Shown here piece by piece: positions 47,314 to 55,319 of a stretch of 64,000 nucleotides of DNA. The stretch comes from Aneurinibacillus terranovensis DSM 18919. GTDB lineage: Bacteria > Bacillota > Bacilli > Aneurinibacillales > Aneurinibacillaceae. Below the pieces are notes generated by a model. That model saw only the letters and a list, made by a program, of their open reading frames with translations, was not told the DNA's origin and searched no databases. Position 1 is the stretch's first letter; every line of letters begins with the position of its first letter. Made by a program: the position numbers and the translations under genes. The stretch spans positions 100,240 to 164,239 of the forward strand of contig NZ_KE387171.1 of NCBI RefSeq assembly GCF_000430625.1, read 5' to 3'.

Positions 47314-47802
47314 CTACACCGGTTTAATCGCTTCGAATGGATTTTTGCATTTGTTGCAGTAGAAAATACTGCGGCATGCTGTTGGCCCGAATAGGTTATC
47401 TAGCACCACGCGGGGTGAACTGCAATACGGACATTCAACCTCCCAGACGCCTTCCTGCTTTGATTCAAGCGGCGGGGGGGCGATGCCGAACTCTTTTAAC
47501 TTTTCTCTTCCTTCCGCCGTAATCCGATCAGAAGTCCAGATAGGATTTTTTACAAGAATGACGTTCACTTCATCAATCTCTTCGATGGTGGATACCGACG
47601 TAATCACATCATTTTCCATCATGTGGAGCGCAGGACAGCCGACATATGTCGGAAGCAGCTTTACGGTCACTTTGCCACCATCTACTTCCACACCGTCAAT
47701 CATTCCCATCTCAACCAAGCTAACAGAAGTGATTTCCGGATCAGTCACCTCTTGTAATTTATCCCATACCTTTTGTTCAAGAAAAATGCAAGCTTCTTGC
47801 AT
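47314..47802 (-). CDS. paaD: PaaD, copy 2
   Basis: The 162-residue MIP18/DUF59 protein has TDPEITSVSLVEMGMI, YVGCPALHMM and the terminal cysteine cluster CPYCSSP ... CRSIFYCNKCKNPF. GGGAGGGG precedes the ATG. Relative to copy 1 the cysteine pattern is conserved. Confidence 0.9.
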   Translation of the reverse strand: MQEACIFLEQKVWDKLQEVTDPEITSVSLVEMGMIDGVEVDGGKVTVKLLPTYVGCPALHMMENDVITSVSTIEEIDEVNVILVKNPIWTSDRITAEGREKLKEFGIAPPPLESKQEGVWEVECPYCSSPRVVLDNLFGPTACRSIFYCNKCKNPFEAIKPV

Positions 47803-47817
47803 CGCCGTCCCCTCCCT

Positions 47818-48645
47818 TTACCAATTAGCCTGCGGAGCGAGTTTATACACTTCGCTTAAGTGGTTGATAGCATCCACAAATTCCGTAGAATGCAGTCCGT
47901 CCCTTCCGGTTGCCTCCAATGATGCAGGCTCACCCGGCCAGAGTAAACTATAGTTTTCGAGTTTTTCTTTCATTACGCTCATAAATGTTTCCCGCAATGT
48001 TTCTCCAGGTGGCGTAAGGCCAAATCGGACAAATTCTTCAGCCTTCGGTCCCAAATCAAACAAGGAGTTTACATCTTCCCACGTTTTCTTAATCGCTGCA
48101 TTTAAACGTCTTTGCGCTTCATCCGTACTGTGGGCCAATTGATCAATCCAGATTTCCCAGTGATAGAGGTGGTAGAACTGCTCTCTTTTGATCTTTTTCG
48201 CTGTATCTGCAAGCGGGATATAGGAACACTGCTCCAGAGCGTCAAGTCGGACTTTTTTGAACACTTCATACGTATAATTACGGATAATTGCGTATCCCCA
48301 GTCGTAGTCCGGATTCTCCATATAATGCCCCTCACCGTTTACACGTTCAGTAAGCGTTGCATTCTTATATTCCTCTGGCTCCCTTAAATGGGCAAGGTTA
48401 TCTGCTTTTCCTACCCCAAGTTCTTCCAGCATTTGATAATATATTGCGGAGTGGCCCATAGTATCCTGTGTAATTGAAGAAAAGGCAACGTCTTCTTCAA
48501 TATGGGGGCATAAACCGAGCCATTCAGAACCACGGTGGCTCATTAACAAATCGTCATCGGCCAGTTGGCAGATAAGCTCAACAAGTGCTTCATGGAACTG
48601 CTGATCCTGCTTCGCTTCTTCCGGTGTGTTGTATTTTTTCGTCAT
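47818..48645 (-). CDS. paaC: PaaC, copy 2
   Basis: The 275-residue structural subunit keeps DDDLLMSHRGSEWLGLCPH and QFYHLYHWEIWIDQL. It has the same length as copy 1. GAGGG seven bases before the ATG at 48645 decides against a TTG two codons earlier. Confidence 0.92.
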   Translation of the reverse strand: MTKKYNTPEEAKQDQQFHEALVELICQLADDDLLMSHRGSEWLGLCPHIEEDVAFSSITQDTMGHSAIYYQMLEELGVGKADNLAHLREPEEYKNATLTERVNGEGHYMENPDYDWGYAIIRNYTYEVFKKVRLDALEQCSYIPLADTAKKIKREQFYHLYHWEIWIDQLAHSTDEAQRRLNAAIKKTWEDVNSLFDLGPKAEEFVRFGLTPPGETLRETFMSVMKEKLENYSLLWPGEPASLEATGRDGLHSTEFVDAINHLSEVYKLAPQANW

Positions 48646-48671
48646 TGTCAATCCCTCCTCCGCTATATAGG

Positions 48672-48992
48672 TTAGTTAGATGAATTTTTTGCTGCGAGTT
48701 CTCTCCATCTCGCAGGAATGTATCCATAATAAGACGGTTGGCGATAATCCTTGTTATCAACCCGTAGAAGTGTCTGCCGTTTTTCTGGTGATAGAAAATG
48801 AATATTCTCTCTTTTAACGACAAAGATATTAGATGGAATGTCTTCTCTGCGCATAAAGTTTTCCTGTGCCATACTTAAAGCGATTTCAGGAGTTGGAGCC
48901 AGAAGACTAAATTGGCTCTCGAATTTCGATGTAAGGTCCTTTTGGCTGAACACTTCATACACATCGTAGTCTTGCACGTTGTTGTTATTCAT
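48672..48992 (-). CDS. paaB: PaaB, copy 2
   Basis: The 106-residue bridging subunit has YDVYEVFSQKDLTSKFESQF and MAQENFMRRE. It lies 3 bases after the paaA2 stop codon, behind GCGGGG. Confidence 0.93.
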   Translation of the reverse strand: MNNNNVQDYDVYEVFSQKDLTSKFESQFSLLAPTPEIALSMAQENFMRREDIPSNIFVVKRENIHFLSPEKRQTLLRVDNKDYRQPSYYGYIPARWRELAAKNSSN

Positions 48993-48995
48993 CGT

Positions 48996-49979
48996 TTACA
49001 CCCCGCTTTCGTTAACTGCTTTTTGCTTGTGAAGCAAAGCTTCTCTAACCCAGGCGTTATTTTCAAACCCTATTCTCCGTAATTTCAGGCGGTTCTGTGA
49101 ACGCGGTCCCTGGTTCTTTCCAATCACATTTTTCAAATAATTGTAGTCCGGGTGGGTATATACCCATTGCTCTTTCTCCTTATCGTAATAAATGTTATCA
49201 TCCGGAACTTTAAGTCCAAGCGCCCTAATTTGCGGGACGTATTTGTCAATGAATTCCTGTCTTAATTCTTCGTTTGTTTTGCTTCTAATTCTATAGCGCA
49301 TATTTACTGTTTGATTGCTCTGAATTTCCCCGTTTTCCGGTGGCCCAAAGAACATCATCAACGCAGGCCACCAGCGATTAAGCGCGTCCTGCATCATTTC
49401 ACGCTGGAGTTCTGTACCATCCCCAAGAGCAATGACCATATCTTCGCCGTGATAGGCATGAAAGCGTTCTTCAAGAATGATTCTCTTAAGTGCGCGCGCA
49501 TACGGAGCGTAGGAAGTATGCGCCAGCATTTTTTGTGTAACGATAGCGGCTCCATCGACGAGCCATCCAATGAGTGCGGCATCGGCCCAACTTGGCGTTG
49601 GCATATGGAATACATTATGAAATTTCAAGCGTCCGGCATAAAGATCCTGCAGTATGTCTTCCCTCGTTTTTCCTAGAGGCTTCATCAAGTCTTCGGCAAC
49701 ACGGAGCAGCAACTGCCCATGTCCGACTTCATCTTGTACCTTGGCCATTAACGAAAGCTTTCTTTTTAGTGTCGGTGTTCTCGGAACCCACTCTTTCTCC
49801 GGGAACGCCCCCATGATCTCACTTATACCGTGCATAGCAATAAGCTTAATTAATTGCTTCCGGTAGTCCTCAGGCATCCAATCATCCGCTTCAATCTTTT
49901 CCCCCCGTTCGATACGATTCACGAATTCTTCTAATTTCTTAGTCTCACCTTTTTCATAAAGAGCGGATTGGTTTATCAT
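48996..49979 (-). CDS. paaA: PaaA, copy 2
   Basis: The 327-residue diiron subunit keeps VQDEVGHGQ and LEERFHAYHG, so it should be catalytically competent. Differences from copy 1 occur in the loop HMPTPSWADAALIG and the Q/L-rich middle, which could alter ring-substituent preference. AGGGGG precedes the ATG at 49979; a TTG two codons upstream is too close to it. Confidence 0.95.
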   Translation of the reverse strand: MINQSALYEKGETKKLEEFVNRIERGEKIEADDWMPEDYRKQLIKLIAMHGISEIMGAFPEKEWVPRTPTLKRKLSLMAKVQDEVGHGQLLLRVAEDLMKPLGKTREDILQDLYAGRLKFHNVFHMPTPSWADAALIGWLVDGAAIVTQKMLAHTSYAPYARALKRIILEERFHAYHGEDMVIALGDGTELQREMMQDALNRWWPALMMFFGPPENGEIQSNQTVNMRYRIRSKTNEELRQEFIDKYVPQIRALGLKVPDDNIYYDKEKEQWVYTHPDYNYLKNVIGKNQGPRSQNRLKLRRIGFENNAWVREALLHKQKAVNESGV

Positions 49980-50016
49980 GCGCAAACCCCCTATAAATTT
50001 ATATTACGTTTTTATA

Positions 50017-50040
50017 ACGTTATACTAACATATCGTTATA
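50017..50040 (-). promoter_or_regulatory. Promoter and PaaX-box candidate of paa oxygenase operon 2
   Basis: ACGTTAT-A-CTAACAT (50017-50031) is a two-mismatch palindrome over the minus-strand -10 TAGTAT. TTGTTA lies 17 bases further upstream. The flanking TTATAACGTTATA matches that of operon 1. Confidence 0.6.
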
Positions 50041-50050
50041 TATATAACAA

Positions 50051-50677
50051 TCATAAAAAAGTAAATTTTCTGTTATCATTTGCACCAAGATTCGTAACCC
50101 AATCTTGCACTAAGCGAACAGCTTCATCCATGAAGAGTTTCTGTCCGATGCTCACATTCATTCCCCGGCGTCTCGCTTCCTCTGCGGTGATCCCTACACC
50201 TGCGATCTGCGGATCGGAGAAAATGACATACGGAACAAACGTTGAATCTACCGCACTTGGCAACCCCTCTATCACCTCAGCGGCTACCGCACCCTGCTTG
50301 GCGGCGCGATGGGCTAAAGCCGGGCCAGACGTGATATCCCCGTCCGGCATTCAGCATCAATAGAGATGTATCCCTGCTCATCCACATTCACGCCAATCTC
50401 TTCAAGACCGATTCCACGGGCGTTGGGTAAGCGGCACGATGCTCTGCTTCCATTCCTGCCACACAGGAAGGTCGAACGCAGCCTCTCCCTTAGGAAGGCG
50501 GACCCCCATCCTGTTGATATCGGCGACATTGTAATACTGGTTAGCCGCATGAATGAGAGCTTCCGAAGGAATACACCCGCGGTTCAGGCATACGCCGCCA
50601 AGCCGGCCCTTTTCAACCAGGACAACGGATTTCCCCAGGTGCTTGAAAAGCTGGAACATTTGTCGAATCAATTCCAA
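50051..50677 (-). pseudogene. Decayed dihydrolipoamide dehydrogenase-like flavoprotein
   Basis: The redox-active motif GGVCLNRGCIPSEAL is intact near 50590, but the first dinucleotide-binding glycine motif is missing. The middle is deleted and frameshifted (GIGLEEIGVNVDEQGYI in a second frame). The C-terminal half continues in a third frame (DGDITSGPALAHRAAKQG, FSDPQIAGVGIT). At least two frame changes and one large deletion make it non-functional. It lies just upstream of paaA copy 2. Confidence 0.85.
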
Positions 50678-51219
50678 CGGCTTAGTTTAACCTCTGCCGG
50701 TGTAAACCAGATTCTTAAGCTGCTTTCTTCAAGCATCCACACACAGGTCTTTTATTAACGGATGGATAAGCAGCAATTAATGGATGGCTCCGAAGTAAAA
50801 CATAAGCACCCGAAAAAAGTAAAAGAGTTTATTCACCAGAGAGTAAAAGAGATAGGGGAAAAAGAGCCGAATGGTGAGGCCTATTTCTACGAATGGGAGG
50901 AAAAAAACTGATTTTAAAAACGGTGGGTACGAGTGCGGCCTATTTAGCCTGCGTTGCGCTACTTAACAGGGATCCTGTTAATCAGTTTCAACTGTTGGCG
51001 CTTGACTCTGCTGTTCTTTCCATTTCGCAGCTCCTCCTACGGGAACGTTATCAAAAGGAAAGAAAATTTCATTTCGAAAACTTATGGCTCCTGGGAGCCC
51101 TGATTAAATACGACAAAAATAAAGGCAGCCAGCTGCTGCAAACCCTGCGTGTCTATTTAGAATGTGAGGTTTCCCGTCTTGTTGATAAACTCACGCTGAC
51201 TGCAAAGATGCGAGCTTAA
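50650..51219 (+). pseudogene. Decayed PucR-type regulator
   Basis: Fragments read in sequence on the plus strand: LEHLSNQFQRLSLTSAGVNQILKLLS (N-terminal PucR-like domain), a short frame with KVKEFIHQRVKEIGEKEP, then KTVGTSAAYLACVALLN through LLQTLRVYLECEVSRLVDKL. The last corresponds to the start of the C-terminal helix-turn-helix found in PucR/CdaR proteins, but the expected IHRNTLRYR part is lost. Stops separate the pieces. Family assignment is by pattern and moderate. Confidence 0.55.
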
Positions 51220-52375
51220 TGGATAATGGGAAAGCTAATGCAAGTAAAATTACAATCAGACCAACGACTCCGGACCAGCCAAACTGAGTCCAGAATACGC
51301 CTCCTACTGTTCCGGCGACGCTCGACCCAAGGTAATAAAAAAACAAATAAAGAGAAGAAGCCTGAGCTTTTTCTGTTTTTGCCCGTCTGCCCACCCAGCT
51401 GCTGGCGATGGAATGGGAGCCGAAAAATCCAAAGGTGAAGACCGCAATACCGGCTATTTTTATCACCAGGTTATCGCCAAGTGTCAAAACAGCTCCCGCC
51501 AGCATAATGCTGAGTCCGATCCACAGCCCTTTGCGCCTCCCAATTCGATCGGCCAGCCGTCCCATCCAGGTGGAACTAAACGTTCCGGTTACATACACAA
51601 TAAAAATCCAGCCGACAATCGTTTGACTGAGTCCATACGGCGGCTCGATCAATTGATAGCCGATGTAGTTATACAGTGTGACGAAACTCCCCATAACAAT
51701 AAAAGAAATGCCATATAAACATAAAAGCCCCGGGTCTTTTAAGTGGTGCAGCATAGAGAATACTAAATTTTTTAGCCTCAGCGGACGCGGGGTAAAATGG
51801 GTCGAGGGAGGAAGGTTTCTCCAGAACCATGCACTCAGCAAAAGGCTGATTATTCCTATACTTCCCATGGCGACCCGCCAAGAGAAAAAATCCGTGATCG
51901 AGCCGGTCAGAATCCGCCCGGCCATGCCTCCAATTGAATTACCGCTAATATAAAGCCCCATCGCAATTCCCAGGCTGGTGGGGTCTACTTCCTCACCCAA
52001 ATAAGCCATGGCAATGGCAGGCAATCCTGCAAGAACGATCCCCTGAGCTACCCGGAAACCAAGCAAGGACATAAAAGTAGGACTGAATGCTGTCAGAATA
52101 ACAAACAGTGAAGAAATCAGTAATGAAACCGCCATAATCGGTTTCCGCCCCCATGCCTCAGAGAGCGACCCGATAATAAGCATGGAAATAGCCAGGGCCG
52201 CAGTTGTCACCGAAAGCGACAAACTCCCTACGGTCGGCGATACGTGGAACTCTTTGGAAAACACCGGCATTAATGGCTGAACATCATAAAGAATCGCAAA
52301 CGTGACAAATCCTCCGGCAAACAACGAAATATTTGCCTTCCGAAATGCAGGGGTCCCCTGCCGCAAATAACTCAC
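51191..52375 (-). CDS. MFS transporter, YnfM-like
   Basis: The 394-residue membrane protein has twelve predicted hydrophobic helices in two halves. The MFS loop signature is SEAWGRKPIMA after helix 2, with its repeat ADRIGRRKGLW in the second half. It resembles the YnfM/arabinose-efflux group; the substrate is unknown. The start is GTG at 52375 in a short direct repeat (two copies of ACTCACACCT on the plus strand). Its 3' end overlaps the decayed regulator. Confidence 0.85.
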   Translation of the reverse strand: MSYLRQGTPAFRKANISLFAGGFVTFAILYDVQPLMPVFSKEFHVSPTVGSLSLSVTTAALAISMLIIGSLSEAWGRKPIMAVSLLISSLFVILTAFSPTFMSLLGFRVAQGIVLAGLPAIAMAYLGEEVDPTSLGIAMGLYISGNSIGGMAGRILTGSITDFFSWRVAMGSIGIISLLLSAWFWRNLPPSTHFTPRPLRLKNLVFSMLHHLKDPGLLCLYGISFIVMGSFVTLYNYIGYQLIEPPYGLSQTIVGWIFIVYVTGTFSSTWMGRLADRIGRRKGLWIGLSIMLAGAVLTLGDNLVIKIAGIAVFTFGFFGSHSIASSWVGRRAKTEKAQASSLYLFFYYLGSSVAGTVGGVFWTQFGWSGVVGLIVILLALAFPLSIKLASLQSA

Positions 52376-52508
52376 ACCTACTCACACCTAACCCTTCTTT
52401 TTCTTTAGAGAGCACTCCCCCTTTTTTATGTTACCGTTCTCTACCGGGAAACTCAACCGAAATGCCCGGAAAATACAAGCCTGCCTTCGACTCTGATTTT
52501 CTTACTAG

Positions 52509-53984
52509 TTACCTTGCAGCAAACCAGCCAATCGACTCCGGCTTATCTTTGATGTTCGTGTGTTTAATTTCGAGATAGGCTTCCAACCCATGAATGCCCA
52601 GTTCGCGGCCAATCCCGCTTTGCTTATACCCTCCCCACGGGGCATCCACATAAGGAGTATGGTAGGAATTGATCCAAATCATTCCCGCACGGAGGCGGCG
52701 CGCGACTCTTTCTGCCCGTTCCCTATCCTCCGACAAAACACCGGCTGCCAGCCCGAATGCCGTTCCGTTGGCAAGCCTGATGGCTTCCGCTTCATCTTCA
52801 AACTTCTGGATGACAAGAATCGGACCGAAAATTTCCTCCTGCGCAATCCTCATGTCGAGAGTCACGTCGGTAAACGCAGTGGGAAGGAAATAATAACCTT
52901 CTTCATGCCCGGGCGCCCGTTTCCCACCACATAGAAGACGTGCTCCTTCCTTCAAACCGATGGCAACATATTGTTCTGTTCGCTCCAGCTGTTGTTTTGA
53001 AATCAGCGGGCCCATCTCAGTCTCTGCGACCAGCCCGTTTCCAATGGTGATTTGTTGCGCCCGTTCAGCGAACCTTCTCGTGAATTCATCATACAGGGGT
53101 GCATGCACAATAGCACGGGAACCTGCCACGCAAACTTGTCCTTGATTGAAATACATCGCATATAACGCGGTATCCACCGCTGTTTCCACATCAACATCCT
53201 CAAAAATAACAAGCGGTGATTTTCCGCCAAGCTCAAGCGAGATGTTTTTCATATTGCCGGCAGCGGCCCGCATGACGGATCGGCCCGTTTTGGTTCCGCC
53301 TGTAAAAGCGATTTTGTCGACGAGCGGACTTTCGGCTAACACGCTGCCCACATGGTTGCCGTCACCAAGCAAGAGATTAACGACCCCCGGCGGGAAACCA
53401 ACCTGATCGATCAGCGAGAACAGCTTAATCGCCGTCAGCGGTGTCAATTCTGACGGCTTAAACACACACGTATTACCTGCCGCCAAGGCCGGGGCCAGTT
53501 TCCATGCAGCCATCAGCAGGGGGAAATTCCATGGGACGATTTGCGCACAAACCCCTACAGGTTCACGGGTAATCACACTTGTTGTTCCGTCCTCCCGCGA
53601 AATCGTTTCTACGGTTATTTTTTTGCAGGCAAGGTCGGCGAAATACCGAAAAGCGGCCACCGCATCAGCGACGTCCAGTTCGCTTTCACGCAGGGGTTTT
53701 CCTGTATTTAGCGTCTCAAGCCGGGCGAATTCGTCCGCGGATGCTTCCAGCAAATCAGCAAGCTTTCGCAGATAATCCCTTCTTTTTTCAACCGGGGTTT
53801 CAGGCCATTCCCCGGAATCAAACGCCCGCCTGGCCGCCTTGATGGCCGCTTCGGCATCCTCTATGACTCCATCTCCCACCATACCCATGACTTCTTCAGT
53901 TGCCGGATTAAGAATGGAGCGTATTTTTGTGCTCGCCCCATTCGTCCATCGGCCATCGATATACATTTTATGAATTACAGTCAT
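52509..53984 (-). CDS. Aldehyde dehydrogenase, aminoaldehyde/betaine-aldehyde type
   Basis: The 491-residue ALDH has the catalytic cysteine at 285 (QGQVCVAGSR), ELGGKSPL, and the C-terminal IWINSYHTPYVDAPWGGYKQSG typical of betaine-aldehyde and gamma-aminobutyraldehyde dehydrogenases. It follows an agmatinase-family gene in the same operon, so an amino- or guanidino-aldehyde substrate is likely. It is distant from the two paa-linked dehydrogenases. GGGAG precedes the ATG. Confidence 0.88.
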   Translation of the reverse strand: MTVIHKMYIDGRWTNGASTKIRSILNPATEEVMGMVGDGVIEDAEAAIKAARRAFDSGEWPETPVEKRRDYLRKLADLLEASADEFARLETLNTGKPLRESELDVADAVAAFRYFADLACKKITVETISREDGTTSVITREPVGVCAQIVPWNFPLLMAAWKLAPALAAGNTCVFKPSELTPLTAIKLFSLIDQVGFPPGVVNLLLGDGNHVGSVLAESPLVDKIAFTGGTKTGRSVMRAAAGNMKNISLELGGKSPLVIFEDVDVETAVDTALYAMYFNQGQVCVAGSRAIVHAPLYDEFTRRFAERAQQITIGNGLVAETEMGPLISKQQLERTEQYVAIGLKEGARLLCGGKRAPGHEEGYYFLPTAFTDVTLDMRIAQEEIFGPILVIQKFEDEAEAIRLANGTAFGLAAGVLSEDRERAERVARRLRAGMIWINSYHTPYVDAPWGGYKQSGIGRELGIHGLEAYLEIKHTNIKDKPESIGWFAAR

Positions 53985-54141
53985 ATTTACTCGTTCTCCC
54001 TAATGAATTGAATAGCGACTGAACGTACCGATGCACCATCGTCGCTGCGGGTGTAAAAGACTGAACTGGATCCCCGCGATACACCTGTGTATGACTATCT
54101 ACGGTTTGCGACAAATCAATAATTTTCTGTATGGCTGGCAT
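53968..54141 (-). pseudogene. N-terminal fragment of a cyclase / kynurenine-formamidase family gene
   Basis: From ATG 54141 the frame encodes IQKIIDLSQTVDSHTQVYRGDPVQ and FTPAATM, which match the start of PF04199 proteins (normally about 200-220 residues), then ends after 57 residues in unrelated sequence. The conserved metal motif HxGTHxD is absent. It overlaps agmatinase at one end and the dehydrogenase at the other, so most of a formerly present gene has been deleted between them. Confidence 0.7.
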
Positions 54142-55105
54142 GGACGAGAGCCTCTTCTTTCTTTTTCTTCTGCATAGCCAGGAGTGTAATGAACTCAAAG
54201 ATGACATTGGACGCGATATTGGCCGTAACCTGTCCATGGTCAAACGATGGGAGAACTTCCACCAGGTCGAAAGCGACAAAATTCAGGCCTTCTAAGCCGC
54301 GCACAAGCTGGAGAGCCTCTGTGCTGGTTGCGCCCGCCACTTCAGGCGTACCGGTCCCCGGCGCAAAAGACGGGTCAAGAAAGTCGATATCAAACGACAA
54401 GAACAGCGGCCCATCTCCCGCACGCCTGCGAATTCGTTCAATCACCGTCGGGATTCCCATGGCCTGCACTTCGCTCATCGGAACAACATCAAACCCCATC
54501 TGCCGCGCATCGTCAAGATCTGCCGGTTCATACAATCCCCCCCTCATCCCTACCTGGATGCAGCGGTTCATGTCCAGCAGCCCTTCTTCGTACGCCCGGC
54601 GGAACGATGTGCCATGGTTATATTTTTGGTTAAAGTAGGAGTCCCACGTATCGCTGTGAGCGTCAAAGTGGACCAGCCCAACCGGGCCGTATTTTTTTGC
54701 AACCGCACGCAATTCCGCAAGCGTAATCGAATGGTCACCTCCGATCGTAATAGGGACAACGCCTTTCTCAAGAACCGGTGCCAGCCCCTCTTCGATTTTC
54801 TTATAGGATTCTTCGATAAAACCGGGAACTACCGGGAAATCCCCATAGTCTACACCAGAAAGATAATCATACACGTTGATTTTCTGTTCAGGATTATAGG
54901 GCCGCAGCAAAATAGAAAAATCACGAACAGCACCCGGGCCGAAGCGTGCCCCTACCCGAAAGGAAGCCCCCGTATCAAACGGAGCACCCGCGATTACGAA
55001 GTCCACGTTGTCCGTCGTCTGTACATAAGGCAATCGCATAAAAGTCCGAACCCCGCAAAAGCGTGGAGATTCGAATGAATTGGCCGGCTGGTATTTTTTC
55101 GTCAT
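54116..55105 (-). CDS. Agmatinase-family ureohydrolase
   Basis: The 329-residue binuclear manganese hydrolase has GGDHSIT, HFDAHSDTWD and SFDIDFLDPSFAPGTGTPE, the three family metal motifs. It cleaves urea from a guanidino compound. Family members act on agmatine, guanidinobutyrate, guanidinopropionate or guanidine, and the motifs do not separate these. Its partner aldehyde dehydrogenase and sigma-54 promoter suggest a nitrogen-scavenging pathway. Confidence 0.88.
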   Translation of the reverse strand: MTKKYQPANSFESPRFCGVRTFMRLPYVQTTDNVDFVIAGAPFDTGASFRVGARFGPGAVRDFSILLRPYNPEQKINVYDYLSGVDYGDFPVVPGFIEESYKKIEEGLAPVLEKGVVPITIGGDHSITLAELRAVAKKYGPVGLVHFDAHSDTWDSYFNQKYNHGTSFRRAYEEGLLDMNRCIQVGMRGGLYEPADLDDARQMGFDVVPMSEVQAMGIPTVIERIRRRAGDGPLFLSFDIDFLDPSFAPGTGTPEVAGATSTEALQLVRGLEGLNFVAFDLVEVLPSFDHGQVTANIASNVIFEFITLLAMQKKKKEEALVHASHTENY

Positions 55106-55155
55106 GAGTAATCCTCCATTCTGTTTTTCTATAGCTCTTGAATACCCTTTTACTA

Positions 55156-55171
55156 AGCAATTTTTATGCCA
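55156..55171 (-). promoter_or_regulatory. Sigma-54 promoter of the agmatinase operon
   Basis: The minus strand reads TGGCATAAAAATTGCT, matching the -24/-12 consensus TGGCAY-N5-TTGCW with GG and GC in correct spacing, 51 bases before the start codon. Confidence 0.85.
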
Positions 55172-55227
55172 TATAGAAAATAAGTGTTCAAGCGTCCTGG
55201 ATCACTTGACAAACGTAGTAAACCCTG

Positions 55228-55280
55228 TAAGCTAGCGCCAAACCGCTGGCGATGACCTTAGTTGCACTTATGCAGATGAG
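55228..55280. repeat. TTGGCTAGC repeat family, partial copy 3
   Basis: GCTAGCGCCAAACCGCTGGCGATGACCTTAGTTGCACTTATGC matches the second half of copies 1 and 2 (shared block CCTTAGTTGCACTTATG), and a terminator hairpin again follows directly. Confidence 0.55.
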
Positions 55281-55285
55281 AAAAA

Positions 55286-55317
55286 GGCTGTTTTATTCAA
55301 AACTGAATAAAACAGCC
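55286..55317 (-). terminator. Terminator of the sigma-54 activator gene
   Basis: GGCTGTTTTATTCA and TGAATAAAACAGCC form a perfect 14-bp stem with loop AAAC, followed on the minus strand by TTTTTCTC. It may double as an upstream activator site for the agmatinase promoter 130 bases away. Confidence 0.85.
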
Positions 55318-55319
55318 GC

